In this document: one piece after another, positions 47,541 to 59,019 of the stretch
Numbering within the stretch: position 1 is the first letter of the stretch
How the letters are laid out: each line of letters begins with the position of its first letter
NCBI GenBank assembly: GCA_001931875.2
Contig: MSJH02000793.1
Coordinates: forward strand, 1-64,000
Length of the DNA stretch: 64,000 nt
Reading direction: 5' to 3'
Origin: Byssochlamys sp. IMV 00236
Taxonomy: Eukaryota > Ascomycota > Eurotiomycetes > Eurotiales > Thermoascaceae
Notes under the pieces: model-generated
Told to the model about the DNA's origin: nothing
Databases searched by the model: none
The model's input: only the letters and a program-made list of their open reading frames with translations
Translations under genes and position numbers: made by a program

Positions 47541-50500
47541 ATGTCGCCGAAAGCAGTTAACAGTCCTGTCGACGCCAAGCAGAAGGACAAGGCAAGTCCA
47601 TTGTGCTAATACTTCGATTCCAGATCGGAGCAATCATGCTGACAAGTGGATTGACAGGACATCAACACTAAGCTCCAGCTCTACGGCATCTACTCAGGTA
47701 AGTAGCCTAGATTCCAGCTTCCTGAATCATTATCAGATTGTACGGACTGACGACTTATATTACAGCCTTCGAAAATGGAAAGCTTCCAACCGTATGGTCT
47801 CCCAATTGTGCTCCCATCAATAACGAGGACACGTGTCTGACAAACCCAACAGAATAGGCAGTGTGATGTCGCATTGAACAGCGCTCTCAAGTCTAAGGCT
47901 CTCACCTCTCCCCCCAAAGAACTCTCCAGCGAAGGCCAGCGGCTCGTTCAGGATCTGCGTGACGTCATTGATCAGACGAAAAAGCTCTGGCTCTCCAAGA
48001 ATGACGGCAACCTGCTCCAGGAATTCATCTGGAATGCCACGCATCTCAATGCCGGTCAAGCCAACAAGCCTAATGTGCCTATTGACAAGCAGCCCGCTCA
48101 GCAGGACGGTAGCCAGGCTCTCGAGGGTTTGAAGACCCTGGGAGAGCTCCTCATCACGAACGGAGAATTCCGAAAGCTTCGTACGTCGCTTCAATAGAAT
48201 TGCAGATTCTGGTGCCCAATACTGACAACCTTGCACAGTCAGTGATGCCACTGTTTTGCTTCGTGACATTGCAGGTGACGCTGCTTTGAAAGCGGGCAGC
48301 AAGGTCAAGCCTTCCGAAGAGCAGCTCGCTGCCATAGATCAACCTGCTCCGGAGAATACTTGGCACGAGAAGCCCAACATTTCCAAGGACCAACTGAAGT
48401 CTCAGGTGAAGTCCAAGACGCAGAAGAATGCGCCCGGGGTAAGTCCGATCTTTAAAGATCTCAGGCGAGTTCAAGCACACCATATGCTTATTTGACAATT
48501 AGGACCGTCAGACTCTCGAAGAAACTGCAAACACTGCTACCCAGGCGGCCACGGGTGGTCAAGATCCCAGAGAAACTGGCAACATTGATGTCCGCTCCGG
48601 GGCTCAGGCGGCCACCTCGAAGGCCCAGGAGGCCGTTGAGCAGGGTGTTCCAGAGGAGACGAAGGGCCAGGCCCGCGAAGTCACTAATCAGGCGCGCGAA
48701 GTCACCAACGAGACGAGGCAACGTACGATGAGTTACCTGAATGAGAAGGTTCCCGAAGAGCGACGGGACCAGTTCATTGGGCGGGTCAAGAAGATGCTCG
48801 TGGAGATCCAGAGCCACTCTGACTGTAAGTACTCCTGCAACGAGACCTCAGACCGACAGCCAACGAGATTGCTGACATCGCTTTTGCGCTCCTTAGACCA
48901 GCAAGCTATTGAGACACTGCTTACTCTGGCCGAGAAGTACACAGGTCACGGCAAGAATCTGACCTCTCAGACTGGTGGAACTGTGAAGAGCATTACATCT
49001 GATGACAACCTGAAGGCCGCACAGACTAAGCTGAAAGTACGTCTTCCCACCGGACGTGAGTGGATATGGATTATACTGACGGGTGTTCCAAGGTCCTGAT
49101 CGAGCGATTTGCCAACTACACTTCGACTGATGACTTCTTCGATTCTTTGAACGCCATCTACCGCGACGCTGACCAGGATTCCCAGCTTAAAGGCTGGTTC
49201 AAGCATGTTAACTCCTTCATTCGGTAAGTGGATTATGTACAGAACGCAGTGATTATATCAAATGCTAATATTAAAAATCAATTAGAAAATGCCTGCGGGA
49301 GCAAGGCTACGTCCTGAAGGATGAGGCGACCAACGAGTGGAGGGAGCTGTATGACGACGGTCGCTTCCTGCTGCGCGAGCGCTACAGAAATCATACCGAC
49401 CGTGTTGCCGATGAGGTCAAGTTCTTGGCCGACCAATTCAACCAGGACCCTCAGAATAAGGCCTTTGCAAACTCTATGGAGAGACTGTTTAAGGACCTTG
49501 GCCAGGATCGGAGCGGAAAGCCTGCATTCAAGAAGCATTTGATCAAGGATATCACCAACGTCATCTTGCCAACAATCTTTGAGAACGCTCGCTACGTCCC
49601 AATCCCTCGCATTGAGGTCTCTGACCCAATGGTCGATGTGATTGTTGAAAATCTGGTGATCGAGAGTGACAACTTGATGCCGAACGTTGTCGAATTTGGC
49701 AGCGACAACTATTGGCGCTGGGGTCGTAAGAATATCGGCAACAAGACCGACAACAAGATGATGATTTCTGCTTCCGGTATTCAGCTTGACTTGAGAGATG
49801 TCAGCTACTATGTCAAGAAGAAACAGGGATTCCCGTCGCTCACCGACCTGGGTGTCATGGATATCTTCCTTGGTGGCGAGGGATTCAGTTTCAAGCTTGC
49901 TGCTTCCAATGCTCACAAGAAAGACCGTCAGAACTTGTTCAAGGTAGACAATGTCAAGGTCAAGATCCACAACCTTAACTTGAAGGTCAAGAAATCCAAG
50001 CACAAGGTGCTCTTCGCTGTGTTCAAACCCCTGCTGTTCAACGTTATCCGTCCTGCTCTTGAGAAGGTCTTGGAGAAGCAGATCCGGGACTCCTTCGAGA
50101 AAGCCGACGCCTTTGCTTACGATATCCAGACCGAGGTGAAGCGTGCCCGCGAGTCTGTCAGGGAAGATGAGAATCTCCCGAACGTCTATTCACAGTACAT
50201 TAGTGTTCTCCGCAAGAAGATGACGGAGAATAAGCAGAAGGCTGAACAGATGGCTAAGCGCGACACCAAGGTGCAGACTGCAGTTACGCACCATGACTCC
50301 ATGTTCAAGGATATTAAGTTGCCTGGCGGTATTAGCAACAAGGCGACTGAGTACAAGGAGCTTGCGCAGAAGGGCGAGCGCTGGCAATCTCCCGTGTTCG
50401 ATTGGGGCAGCGCATCTGAATCTACGGATTTGCCTCGTGCCCAAGAGATCAGACGCAAGCCTCATAGCACTACCGAGAGCCGCCTCAGGGATCGTGGAGA

Positions 50501-50804
50501 AGCAGGCCAAGAGAATGGCCAAGAAAGTGCTTCTGGAAGATACGCCCTTACCGACGCTGATACTACTAACGCCTACACCAACGGTCGTACCACGAACGGC
50601 TACAGCAACGGCGGATACAAGGCCACCACACCCAACGGAAGCGTTTCCGCTACCAATGTGGACGGATATCCCACCGACGGCTTTTCAAAGCAGATCAACC
50701 AGGCCTTCTCCGCAGACACCTCTCGTGATCTCTCCGGTACTCTCAAGCAGGGTTCTGATGGTCTGACGGTGCCTGGGACCTCCGCTATCGTTGACCGCGT
50801 CTAA
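47541..50804 (+). CDS. HAM1-domain protein (HAM1_N/HAM1_C; DUF4449 family)
   Basis: Nine exons: 47541-47591, 47658-47697, 47766-47791, 47853-48180, 48239-48438, 48503-48824, 48897-49036, 49093-49223 and 49286-50804, giving 918 residues. The first intron begins GCAAGT, a GC-AG intron. The N-terminal HAM1_N part includes LQLYGIYSAFENGKLPTNRQ and LRDIAGDAALKAGS. A Gln/Ala/Glu-rich insert follows, then helical LIERFANYTSTDDFFDSLN and REQGYVLKDEATNEWRELYD. The C-terminal region (IPIPRIEVSDPMVDVIVENL-type motif near 490; MDIFLGGEGFSFKLAASNAH; VKIHNLNLKVKKSKHKVLF) fits a lipid-binding BPI/SMP-like fold attributed to this family. The tail is Asn/Thr/Gly-rich. Function is not established; membrane lipid association is inferred. 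Confidence 0.85.
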
Positions 50805-51361
50805 AATGGCCAACAGGACCCAGTAGGGAGAACCTAATGCGCTGATACCCAAACAGTCTGTTCTATGACGAATAGATGTGCTACTTGCAACGCGTGATAC
50901 CATTTCCTATGTATTGTGTTTTCGTGATTGATTTATGCGCAGATTCTGACGGCCATGTACCTGACGGGACAGACGCCGTAAACAACAGCTAACATGATGT
51001 CTAGCCTGTTATGATCAGGCTGTGTCCGATCCTTTCTTATTTCATATCATGCGATCTAATCTTAATACTGCTACCCTCGCGAGGGCCATGAGACTAAACA
51101 AACCTACAAAAACAAACACTACTCATTTGCGTTCTGTACTACTAGCTAGTCTTTGTCAGACGAATCTCATTTCTCTTCCGTTTATTTACGATGAACCTTC
51201 AACTCTATCTGTAAGATGTCCTAAGCGGAGTTTCTGCTGCTGTAGTATGAACGGCTAGAACCTGTTATTTTCTCGCGACATATGGTGTGTACTACACTAT
51301 TGTATTACTTATTGGGTAAGGGCTGAAATCTACCTTGGTGGATTTCGTCATTGCCTTGGTA

Positions 51362-51485
51362 TCCGTAACATAGCTCACCCACGACCCTTCCGGGTCGTGG
51401 GTAAGCCACGCCGTAATAATAATTATCAGCACATTAAAAATGTACCTTTTATATGGCATTGCGTGTGGGTGAGCCTAGTCACGGA
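51362..51485. mobile_element. Miniature inverted-repeat element (MITE) with TA duplication
   Basis: Terminal inverted repeats of about 21 bp (TCCGTAACATAGCTCACCCAC at the left, reverse complement of the right end TCCGTGACTAGGCTCACCCAC, 18 of 21 matching) bound a 124-bp element. TA occurs directly on both sides (51360-51361 and 51486-51487), the target-site duplication of Tc1/mariner-pogo-Fot1 elements. Inside the left half lies a perfect 11-bp stem with a TTCC loop (ACCCACGACCC). No coding capacity, so a non-autonomous element is expected. Confidence 0.75.
51380..51405. repeat. Perfect hairpin inside the MITE
   Basis: ACCCACGACCC, then TTCC, then GGGTCGTGGGT: an 11-bp perfect stem with a 4-base loop. 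It overlaps the inner edge of the left terminal repeat, so the CCCAC end of that repeat is also part of this stem. Confidence 0.8.
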
Positions 51486-52394
51486 TACTACACAACGCTA
51501 TCGAGGTCTGAACGCAGCTTTTTAGCATCGAGTTTTCCCTCTCATCATGGCCGCACAAAGGCCGCATGGACTTGCTAGATCTTTCGGATCTAGATTTTTT
51601 ATGTAGTGACAATATAAATACGGAGTCAATGTCCCCGTTCAGGATAGACCGTTTGCTTCCCTGTCATAGGATTCGACACATCAACAGCTTGTCAATAGCC
51701 TCAGATAAAGAATAAGAGGACCAGGGCAATCTCTCATCCATTGCTGGATGCGCAAGTATAGCGTTGCTTTTCGTCTTTCCTTCGCTCTTTTCGTACCGTG
51801 AACAAATTCTGGCGTCGACGAAGAGTAGTTTCATGATCTTGTGGTATATATCGTACCGCACACTTATGATCGATGCACTTCGATATGAGATCTGGAATCC
51901 AGCGATATACCACACGCCAGTACACGGACCAAGAGATCCACGTTACTTATACTTAGTACTTACGTGCCTCTAGTCTAATTGGATTTTAGTTAGTTAGTGT
52001 CTGGTACTAAAATGTAAGTCCCAACCAACGCCAAAACAGGAACCGGACCAACGAGCCACATGCAAGGTGGTTTCGCTTGCCGGGGACCTCGAACCTATTT
52101 TTGCTTCCCTGTCGTATCTATAAAGCTAGGGAGGAAACAATCGCGCATATCTTAATTGCGAATATTCTAGAGGTTCAGGGTCCTCCTGCCTTCTTTATTA
52201 GAGCTCCTTCCGGCTGCGAATTCGCTGCCTCGGCTTGTAAGTAGAGTTCTCGCGCTAAGTAGGAGGTCAGATCAGATCTTCCAAGGCTTCCAACCTACAA
52301 AGCGAGCGGCTTTTCTGAATATCAACGCTGATCCAGGGCTCTCCGCGAAGAATTTGAGATTTCAGACCGTGGAAATACCTGCGAACCCGCAGCA

Positions 52395-53308
52395 ATGCCG
52401 CCCTCGAAGACCACGCAGGCCTCCACGGCCCCGAGCTCGCGCTCCGCCTCCTCCCCTCTGGTGCGATACTATCTCGCAGCGTACAACCTCGTCTGCGTTG
52501 CCCTCTGGACTACCTCCACGCTCCGGACCTTCCTCCTTGTGCCCATACTAGCACCGAGGGGTCACCTCCCCGCTATCTTCACGCATGTCTTCTCCCCGCT
52601 CCTCACCGTCACGCAGACGCTGGCGGTGCTCGAGATCCTGCACTCGTTGATCGGAATCGTGCGCGCTCCATTCTTCACGACTTTCCTACAGGTTGCGAGT
52701 CGATTGCTGCTTGTCTGGGGTGTCATGTTTCTCTTCCGTGACCAGGGCAATGGCGGTATCGTTGGAGGTGACTATGAGGGCGCAGGGAAGGGCCTCATTC
52801 AAGGACCAGGCGCGAAGGTCGGCGACTTCGCTTTCCTCGGCTGCATGGGCGCATGGGGTGTTACGGAAATCATCCGTTACGGATTCTTTGCTCTGCAGGT
52901 GCTGGGTTTGAGAGTTCCGAGCTGGTGGATGTGGTTGCGGTGAGTTTCTTTCTTCTCTTTTCTGGTTATTTTTTTGCAGGAGACCGCAATCTGACGATGG
53001 ACAATTTGCTACGATTAGATACAACACCTTCTTTGTCCTCTACCCGATTGGTATTTCTTCGGAGTGTATCCTCATCTTCAAGGCACTCGAGCCTGCTGCG
53101 GAACTGAACCCGCTGTACAAGTGGTTCCTGATTGCGAACCTGGTCATTTACGTTCCTGGTATGTCTGCTGTGGTTTTCATTTGATGGAGCAATGCTGTAT
53201 CTGGAACCAATATTGACAATTATGTTCGTTTCAGGCTCCTACATCCTCTACACCCACATGATGGCGCAAAGGCGCAGAGTCCTGAGAGGCAAGAAGAGAG
53301 TGGATTAA
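52395..53308 (+). CDS. phs1: Very-long-chain (3R)-3-hydroxyacyl-CoA dehydratase (Phs1/PTPLA)
   Basis: Exons: 52395-52939, 53019-53158 and 53235-53308, giving 252 residues. It is a multi-span ER membrane protein with typical motifs: RYYLAAYNLVCVALWTTSTL, TQTLAVLEILHSLIGIVRAP, ASRLLLVWGVMFLF, WGVTEIIRYGFFAL and YNTFFVLYPIGISSEC. In the last, Tyr and Glu seven residues apart match the catalytic Tyr/Glu pair of yeast Phs1. It dehydrates 3-hydroxyacyl-CoA, the third step of very-long-chain fatty-acid elongation used for sphingolipids. The C-terminus is Lys/Arg-rich (RRRVLRGKKRVD), as expected for an ER protein. Donors GTGAGT and GTATGT are canonical. Confidence 0.94.
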
Positions 53309-53636
53309 ATGTCCTGCCAATAGAGAAGTTATCTAAGATGCTACTTTGGCAGTCATAATCCGGGCATCATCAGCTGTTCAGCTAGACCGAGTTTGCAGTA
53401 AAAGCTTGGTCACTGTCCGCTCATGATACACTTGATTCATGCAGACATCACAGATATCTGCTGACGGTGCCCGACCTGATGTCCACGATTCTTGCCGTAT
53501 GAAAGGACTGAAAGGACTGAAACGGATCGAAATCACCTGCCTGCTAGAGGGGGGTACCCAAAGCCTGTATATGTACACGTAGACATGAAATAAAAGAAGT
53601 ATGATCATAACCGTGGACTGTATCATATGTACGACA

Positions 53637-55082
53637 TCATAGCTCTTTCATGATATCCCGGACGGCCTTTGCAGCGAACGACTTGCGCTCGTGCTCGGGG
53701 AGTTCAGCGCTCATATCTATATCACATATGTCAGCAAGAATGCAAGATAATGCTTATCAGATAGCCGGGGAGCACGCATACCTTTGATAGCTTGCATTCT
53801 TATCATGAGAGTCTCTAATGCCTCGACTTTCATTTCCCGATCTTCGTCGTCGTCATCATCGTCAAACCCATTGAAATTGTTGTCAGTTTCACTTCCAAAA
53901 TCGTCTCCATCACCGCCGCCATTCTCGATCGCGAATCGCAAACCCATCATTTCACGTCCGAGCTCATTAACCTCGAAATCGAATCCGGCTTCGCTATTGT
54001 TGTCGTCGCTGCCGTCCTGGTCATAGGAAGATGCTGACCAGTCCGTCGCTTCGAGGACCTCTTTGATACGGGGAATACCTTCGAGTTCTGCAGAACATTA
54101 GACCACATTACCGACAAAGATGATACGAAAAGCAGCAGCTAGGATAGAGCGGCAACACACCTCCATATGGATTCCTCCTCACCGGACCATTTTCCTCTTC
54201 CTTCTTCTTCGGGTCCCACTCGACGACCTCAAACTCCATCACGCCCATATCGTACAATTCATCCTCCCACCATCCTACCCCGAACCTCTGCTCTTCCTTC
54301 GGCTCATCCACTTCATCACCACCTGTCCGCATTCTCTCTTTCCCTTTCTCTTTCTCTTTACCAGAAGAAGAAGAAGAAGCAAGCACCAACAACGTAGGCA
54401 CTTCACCCATACCCCCCCTCTCCTCTTCAATCTGCCCCTTCACTTCGCCCACAACTTTTATCAAGTCCTTGAGCGCGCGCACCTCCTCATCAACACCATC
54501 ACGCTCGTCCGCAGGGACTGCTTCTTCCGGGACCGCTGAGCTCAGAGCTTCCGGATTACGCACACAAAGAACCACAGCGCCGATGGCGTCTCGAACGACG
54601 CGCGCATCCGCTCCGAGGAATTCATCTTTCCATCGCGTAGACGTAGGGTATGTAGAAGCGTTTTCTGACGATGCGTTCGAAGGAGAAGAATCAGTCGTAA
54701 GCAGAAGCGGCACTTCATCAACCCAAATCGGTACATCGGCCGTGTAATACTTTGTTTGTATCCGGAACGGAGCGTGTGTTGTGTAGCCTGCGAATGTTGT
54801 GGTGGTCGTCGTAGTAGTAGTAGTAGCGGTTACAGTCGCTTGTCCTTCCTCCTCCTCATTATTCTTCTCTTTTTCCTTTCCCTCTCCAAGATCGTTTGAT
54901 GACTCTGTCGTAGCGCTTGTGGTCGTCTGCGGCGGGGTACTGACCGGTACACCAGTGAGGGAATGTAACAGCGACGGAATGGTCGATTGCGCATGCGATA
55001 CCGGCGAAAGAATAAGAAGACGGCGCGGATTAGAGATATTTTTCACATCTTTTGCGCTCCTTTCGCCTGCGACGGTGGGCAT
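53637..55082 (-). CDS. Alpha/gamma-adaptin-binding p34-like protein (Irc6 family)
   Basis: Exons: 55082-54161, 54087-53782 and 53716-53637, giving 435 residues. The N-terminal GTPase-like/pseudo-G domain includes RRLLILSPVSHAQSTIPSLL, APFRIQTKYYTADVPIWVDE and VVLCVRNPEALSSAV. Low-complexity inserts are a run of Thr encoded by an ACT/ACC repeat and Glu/Lys-rich stretches. The C-terminal part has RFGVGWWEDELYDMGVMEFE, GIPRIKEVLEATDWSAS, a Gly/Asp-rich stretch and a final helix LPEHERKSFAAKAVRDIM, the usual end of the p34/Irc6 group. In yeast Irc6 helps clathrin adaptor AP-1 function with Rab GTPases. No intact nucleotide-binding P-loop is visible, as expected for the family. Convergent with the dehydratase gene (about 330 bp between stops). 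Confidence 0.82.
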
Positions 55083-55838
55083 TGTGGGAAGGGGAAATGT
55101 TGGTGGTGGTGGTGGTGGTGCTGATGTCGGATAGTTACCTAGTGGCGGTGGGAGGAGGATCGAGGTTGGTTTTTGCGGAAGTATCGAGGGGAGTAACTAG
55201 GAGGTTTCAAGTTAAGTAAGGAATAAGTGAGATGAAGGCGCTCATTATTTGTAAGGATGATTCCCGAGTGAGGTTTTGGAAAGAGGGAATAAGATATACG
55301 TAGCTATATGATAAAGATGTGAATGGAGCTCGGGGGATTTGCGCGCGGAGAATGATGCGGAGAGCGGAGACTAAGTAGGTCCGTAATAATTCCGCTGCCA
55401 GCCAAGGATATATAGAACCATCACCGCTTTTACTACACTGAAATAAAAAAAATGAAATTTCGGACTAGGTCATTTTTCATTGTAGCTCTCTGTGGCCTTC
55501 TAGAAAAAAGCAATCTCAAAAGTCGCCATAAATTTCAAGCCATTAAAAGTATCCGACATGCTTTCCACCTTCCTGACCCAGTCCGAACAGGCTGACCGGG
55601 CAGTGAAGAACTGAAGTTGTGCCCTGGTTGATGCCCGTATAGATCTCAGATCTCAGACCTGGAAACAGATCGAGAGATATCCCGTCGAAACAACTGGCGC
55701 GGATATAAGGTGAAGGTGAAAAGGGGATACGCATGAAAATAATGCCACATATCTCCCCAGCGCCGGGATGAACATGTACTGATGTTCCTTTTTCCCTTTT
55801 TTTTTTTTTTGAATGAGTCCCCAAATGAAAATACGCAT
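55083..55838. other. Intergenic between Irc6-like and SmD3 genes
   Basis: A GGT repeat lies at 55102-55122, in the leader of the Irc6-like gene. There is no supported gene; overlapping frames at 55543-55909 are shadows of SmD3 or spurious. Confidence 0.5.
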
Positions 55839-56508
55839 CTATCCTCTCCTCTGGCCTCTGGCTCTGTTGACTGTGGCCTTACCACGAGCGAGACCGACAC
55901 CACGTCCACGCTGGCCTCGGGAACGGAACATGGGGGCGTTTCTGTGGTAAATCCAGAGTCAGTTACAAATGATACTCAGAAGACTGAAGCACAGCTATCG
56001 TGGAAAACTGTCAAAAGAACCCGGCTGTTCTGATATAGCATTGGACCGCGAATCCAACATACCTCAGCATATCCGGCACGATGAAGAATCGCACATGGCT
56101 TCCCCGAATGTAGACCTGGTCCAGATGTGACACACGACCATCGCGCGCTGTAACGGTGATATCCTTGAGCTGAACGTTCATGTTGTCCTCAGCTGTAAAT
56201 CGCATTAGACGTCAGCGTGCTGCAAAGACAGATACAGAATGGCGGACGTCGATGAAAAGAGACATTGCCAGCCACCAACAGCGCCAAGATGAGACACCCC
56301 GCATAATACGCACCTTCAAGGAGCTTTCCTCTGTAAACCTGGCCGGACGTGATCTCGAGGGTGACAACATGGCCCTACGCGAACATCTCGTTAGCCAAGC
56401 TATCCACGACGTGCGCTTCAACCAAACTGAAACCCCAGGGGGATAACACACCTGCGCTTCGTTAAGAAGCTTGATCGGGATTCCGATCGTGCTAGTCTGT
56501 TTACCCAT
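55839..56508 (-). CDS. smd3: Small nuclear ribonucleoprotein Sm D3
   Basis: Exons: 56508-56452, 56374-56314, 56192-56063 and 55941-55839, giving 116 residues. The Sm1 motif is in [20 protein letters not shown]...[19 protein letters not shown], Sm2 is [20 protein letters not shown], and an RG-rich tail follows ([16 protein letters not shown]). SmD3 is one of seven Sm proteins forming the ring on U1, U2, U4 and U5 snRNAs; the RG tail is the usual site of arginine dimethylation. Four short exons with canonical introns are typical. Shares a divergent promoter with the Gep4 gene. Confidence 0.96.
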
Positions 56509-56912
56509 CTTTGCGATGATGTGAGCGATGGAGAGAGGGAGAGAGAGATAGGTTGCTGTCGTCTGAGCTTCGGCGGACAATCGAAGATCCAGGGCGGACC
56601 CGTGGGGCGCGAGTTTTGCGGCTCTGCTGAAGCTTTCCGCCTTCCAGGAACGTTTCCGGCCTACAAAAGAATCGAGAAATTAGAAGAGTCTATATTTGCC
56701 CTGGAAGTTCTGATTATTATTATTATTATTTTTTTTTTTCGAAGATCAGGGAGTCCTCCCGCTCTAGATCTTTCCACAATATCATGTCTCTGACCTCTTG
56801 ATCCAACTACCAACTCCATCACCCCCAGAAGTCCTCTTCCGCCCATCGCAACAACCAGCATAAAATAACTACATAACCAAATAATCAAGAACACAATATT
56901 ACTCTTACTACA
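56509..56912. promoter_or_regulatory. Divergent promoter between SmD3 and Gep4
   Basis: 404 bp between two outward-facing ATGs. It contains an ATT/T-rich tract at 56713-56740 and pyrimidine-rich stretches toward the plus-strand gene; no other gene is seen. Confidence 0.55.
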
Positions 56913-57692
56913 ATGCCCACCCAACCGAACTCCAGCTTACAAGCATTCAACCTCGCCGTGTCGACATTTCTTAAAAACCCCTCACAACTCCTTCCGAACC
57001 TCACCATCCCAACATTTATCCAACTCCCCGAACAGCTCGGTCCGCACGTCTACCCATCGCAACCGCAACAATCAAGGAACTCTTCTTCTTCTTCTACATC
57101 TCCTTCTCCTCCTAGCAGATCACCACCCTTAATCCGCGCCCTCGTCGTCGATAAAGACAACACCCTCTGCCCACCTAAAACGACACTCTTCCCAAAACCA
57201 TACCTAGATAAACTCCACTCTCTCCGAACATCGCCCACCTCGCCATTCAATAAAGACAAGAACCCCCACTCGATTCTCATCGTGTCAAATCGCGCCGGAA
57301 GCAGCGCAATCCACGAGGCAGAGGCGCAGGATCTGGAATCGAAGTTATCCGATCTGAAGATCCCCGTGTTTCGACTACCCGCAGGGTCGAGGAAGAAGCC
57401 GTTCTGCGGCGCGGAGGTTCTTGCGTGGTTCCAGGAGAGGGGCGTCGTTGAGCGCGCGGATGAGATTGCGGTCGTTGGGGATCGGATTGGGACGGATGTC
57501 TTGATGGCTGTGGGAATGGGTGCTTGGAGTGTTTGGTGTAAGGATGGGGTTACCGAGGGGGTGGGTAGGGATGCGGGCAAGACGGGGTTGGATTATAGGG
57601 GGTTTCTGGCGAAGATGGAAATCGTGGTTGAGCGGTACTTGAGGGAAACGAAGGGGTTGAGACCTTCTGTGCCAGAGGGTTGGGAGGCCTGA
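56913..57692 (+). CDS. gep4: Mitochondrial phosphatidylglycerophosphatase Gep4
   Basis: Intronless, 259 residues. HAD-superfamily phosphatase motifs are complete: motif I LVVDKDNTLCPP (Asp80, Asp82), motif II ILIVSNRAGS (Ser125), a Lys near RKKPFCGAEV (about 161), and motif IV VVGDRIGTDVLMA (Asp190, Asp195). The N-terminus FNLAVSTFLKNPSQLLPNLT and IPTFIQLPEQL matches the Gep4 group. Gep4 removes the phosphate from phosphatidylglycerophosphate at the matrix side of the inner membrane, giving phosphatidylglycerol for cardiolipin. A Ser-rich insertion (residues 54-70) is encoded by a TCT repeat. The start is the first in-frame ATG. Confidence 0.94.
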   Translation: MPTQPNSSLQAFNLAVSTFLKNPSQLLPNLTIPTFIQLPEQLGPHVYPSQPQQSRNSSSSSTSPSPPSRSPPLIRALVVDKDNTLCPPKTTLFPKPYLDKLHSLRTSPTSPFNKDKNPHSILIVSNRAGSSAIHEAEAQDLESKLSDLKIPVFRLPAGSRKKPFCGAEVLAWFQERGVVERADEIAVVGDRIGTDVLMAVGMGAWSVWCKDGVTEGVGRDAGKTGLDYRGFLAKMEIVVERYLRETKGLRPSVPEGWEA

Positions 57693-59019
57693 TTGGAGTG
57701 AGTGTCTGAATAGACTGAAGGGTGGAATCCAGGCGTTGAGTTGAGACGCACCCTGCTGATCAGATACTTCAGCAGGAGAGAAATCTATACAGAGATGCCA
57801 CGAGGGCTTTGATGGCATAGCGTGTGACCCGCCTCGGTCTCGAGACTGGAAGGCGTCCGGATATTCTCAACCGGCTTATGTGCCAGACGATGATGCACGC
57901 CTGCGAATACTTGGTTTGTCGGGTTACACGTGTACATTGGTCATCTTGACTCCAATCTGGGCGGTAGATCGGGGATAGGTGGTGTACTGCCATACAGGAG
58001 GACATGGGCAAGATATACCCGAGATGTTTAAACATTTTCGAAGACACATAATGGGGAAAAACACATTCTCATTCTGATCTGCTGTCCGATTTTGTATATT
58101 TATTTACCCCAAATGACTCGCGATCCCTGACAAAGCTGGACTCGCAGTCTTAGCATACGAAACATACCCATGAGAATACAGCGAATGGCGCTCTACGAGA
58201 ACTGTACATCAAATGGATGCCAAGGAGCAACTACACACCACCAAAATTCCCAGACCATGACTCAGATTTGCATATAGATATATAATGGAAGTGGAGTTCC
58301 AACACCTGTAAGGGCACGAATCAAGTAGAAACAATAAGGAAACTAATGTCAATATTCCCTTGTCCCCCGACCCAGAAATGCTAACTTTAGTCGCTTCTCA
58401 GACCGACTTTCTCGCATGCTCACGTAAAAAGATTCGAGAAGATCAACAATATCACAAATAAATCTTTAGACTGGGACCGACGTCGAGCCTTCGGTTATAG
58501 GTATAAAAAATAACCAATAGAAGTGAAAAGAAAAAGAAGAACCAGTGACCAATGTGCTACAGAGCCGGCCGTAGAAAGAGAAGGGTATTAATACAACCAA
58601 AGGAGACAGTGCCAGCAGTAATGATCAAAAAAAAAAAAGAAAGAAAGAAAGAAAGAATTCGACTGGCACAGGTTCACTGTCCTGACAGTCGCTGCCTGAA
58701 CCATGCGGATTCGTAGGGTAGCCTCAAAATATCACCCACACCCGTGGTGACTCCATGAGAAACCCTGGAAGTTAAGAATATAAAAACAAACACCTCCCGA
58801 CTAATTTGTGGGTTTGACGCCATGGGACCGGCCATTCCAAGACCGACCATCCATAAGCCTTTCGAGACTTGGTAGGAAAACCATATAGAAACAAAGAACA
58901 TCACAAATGCACCCACTCGATGCAAAGAAATGTCGATAGTGGGGGGGGTATATCCGGCAGAGACTCGCGTAAATAACGTCGATACGAGCTAGCCACATCT
59001 TCACGATCCAGTAGCCAAG
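57693..59019. other. Convergent 3' intergenic region
   Basis: 3' flanks of Gep4 (plus) and the homeobox gene (minus). An (AAAG)n-like tract is present around 58628-58657. There is no supported gene. Confidence 0.5.

Larger units (their letters stand above)
50805..52394. other. Intergenic containing a MITE
   Basis: 3' flank of the HAM1-domain gene, the MITE at 51362-51485, then AT-rich sequence and the promoter/leader of the dehydratase gene. There is no supported gene. Confidence 0.5.
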
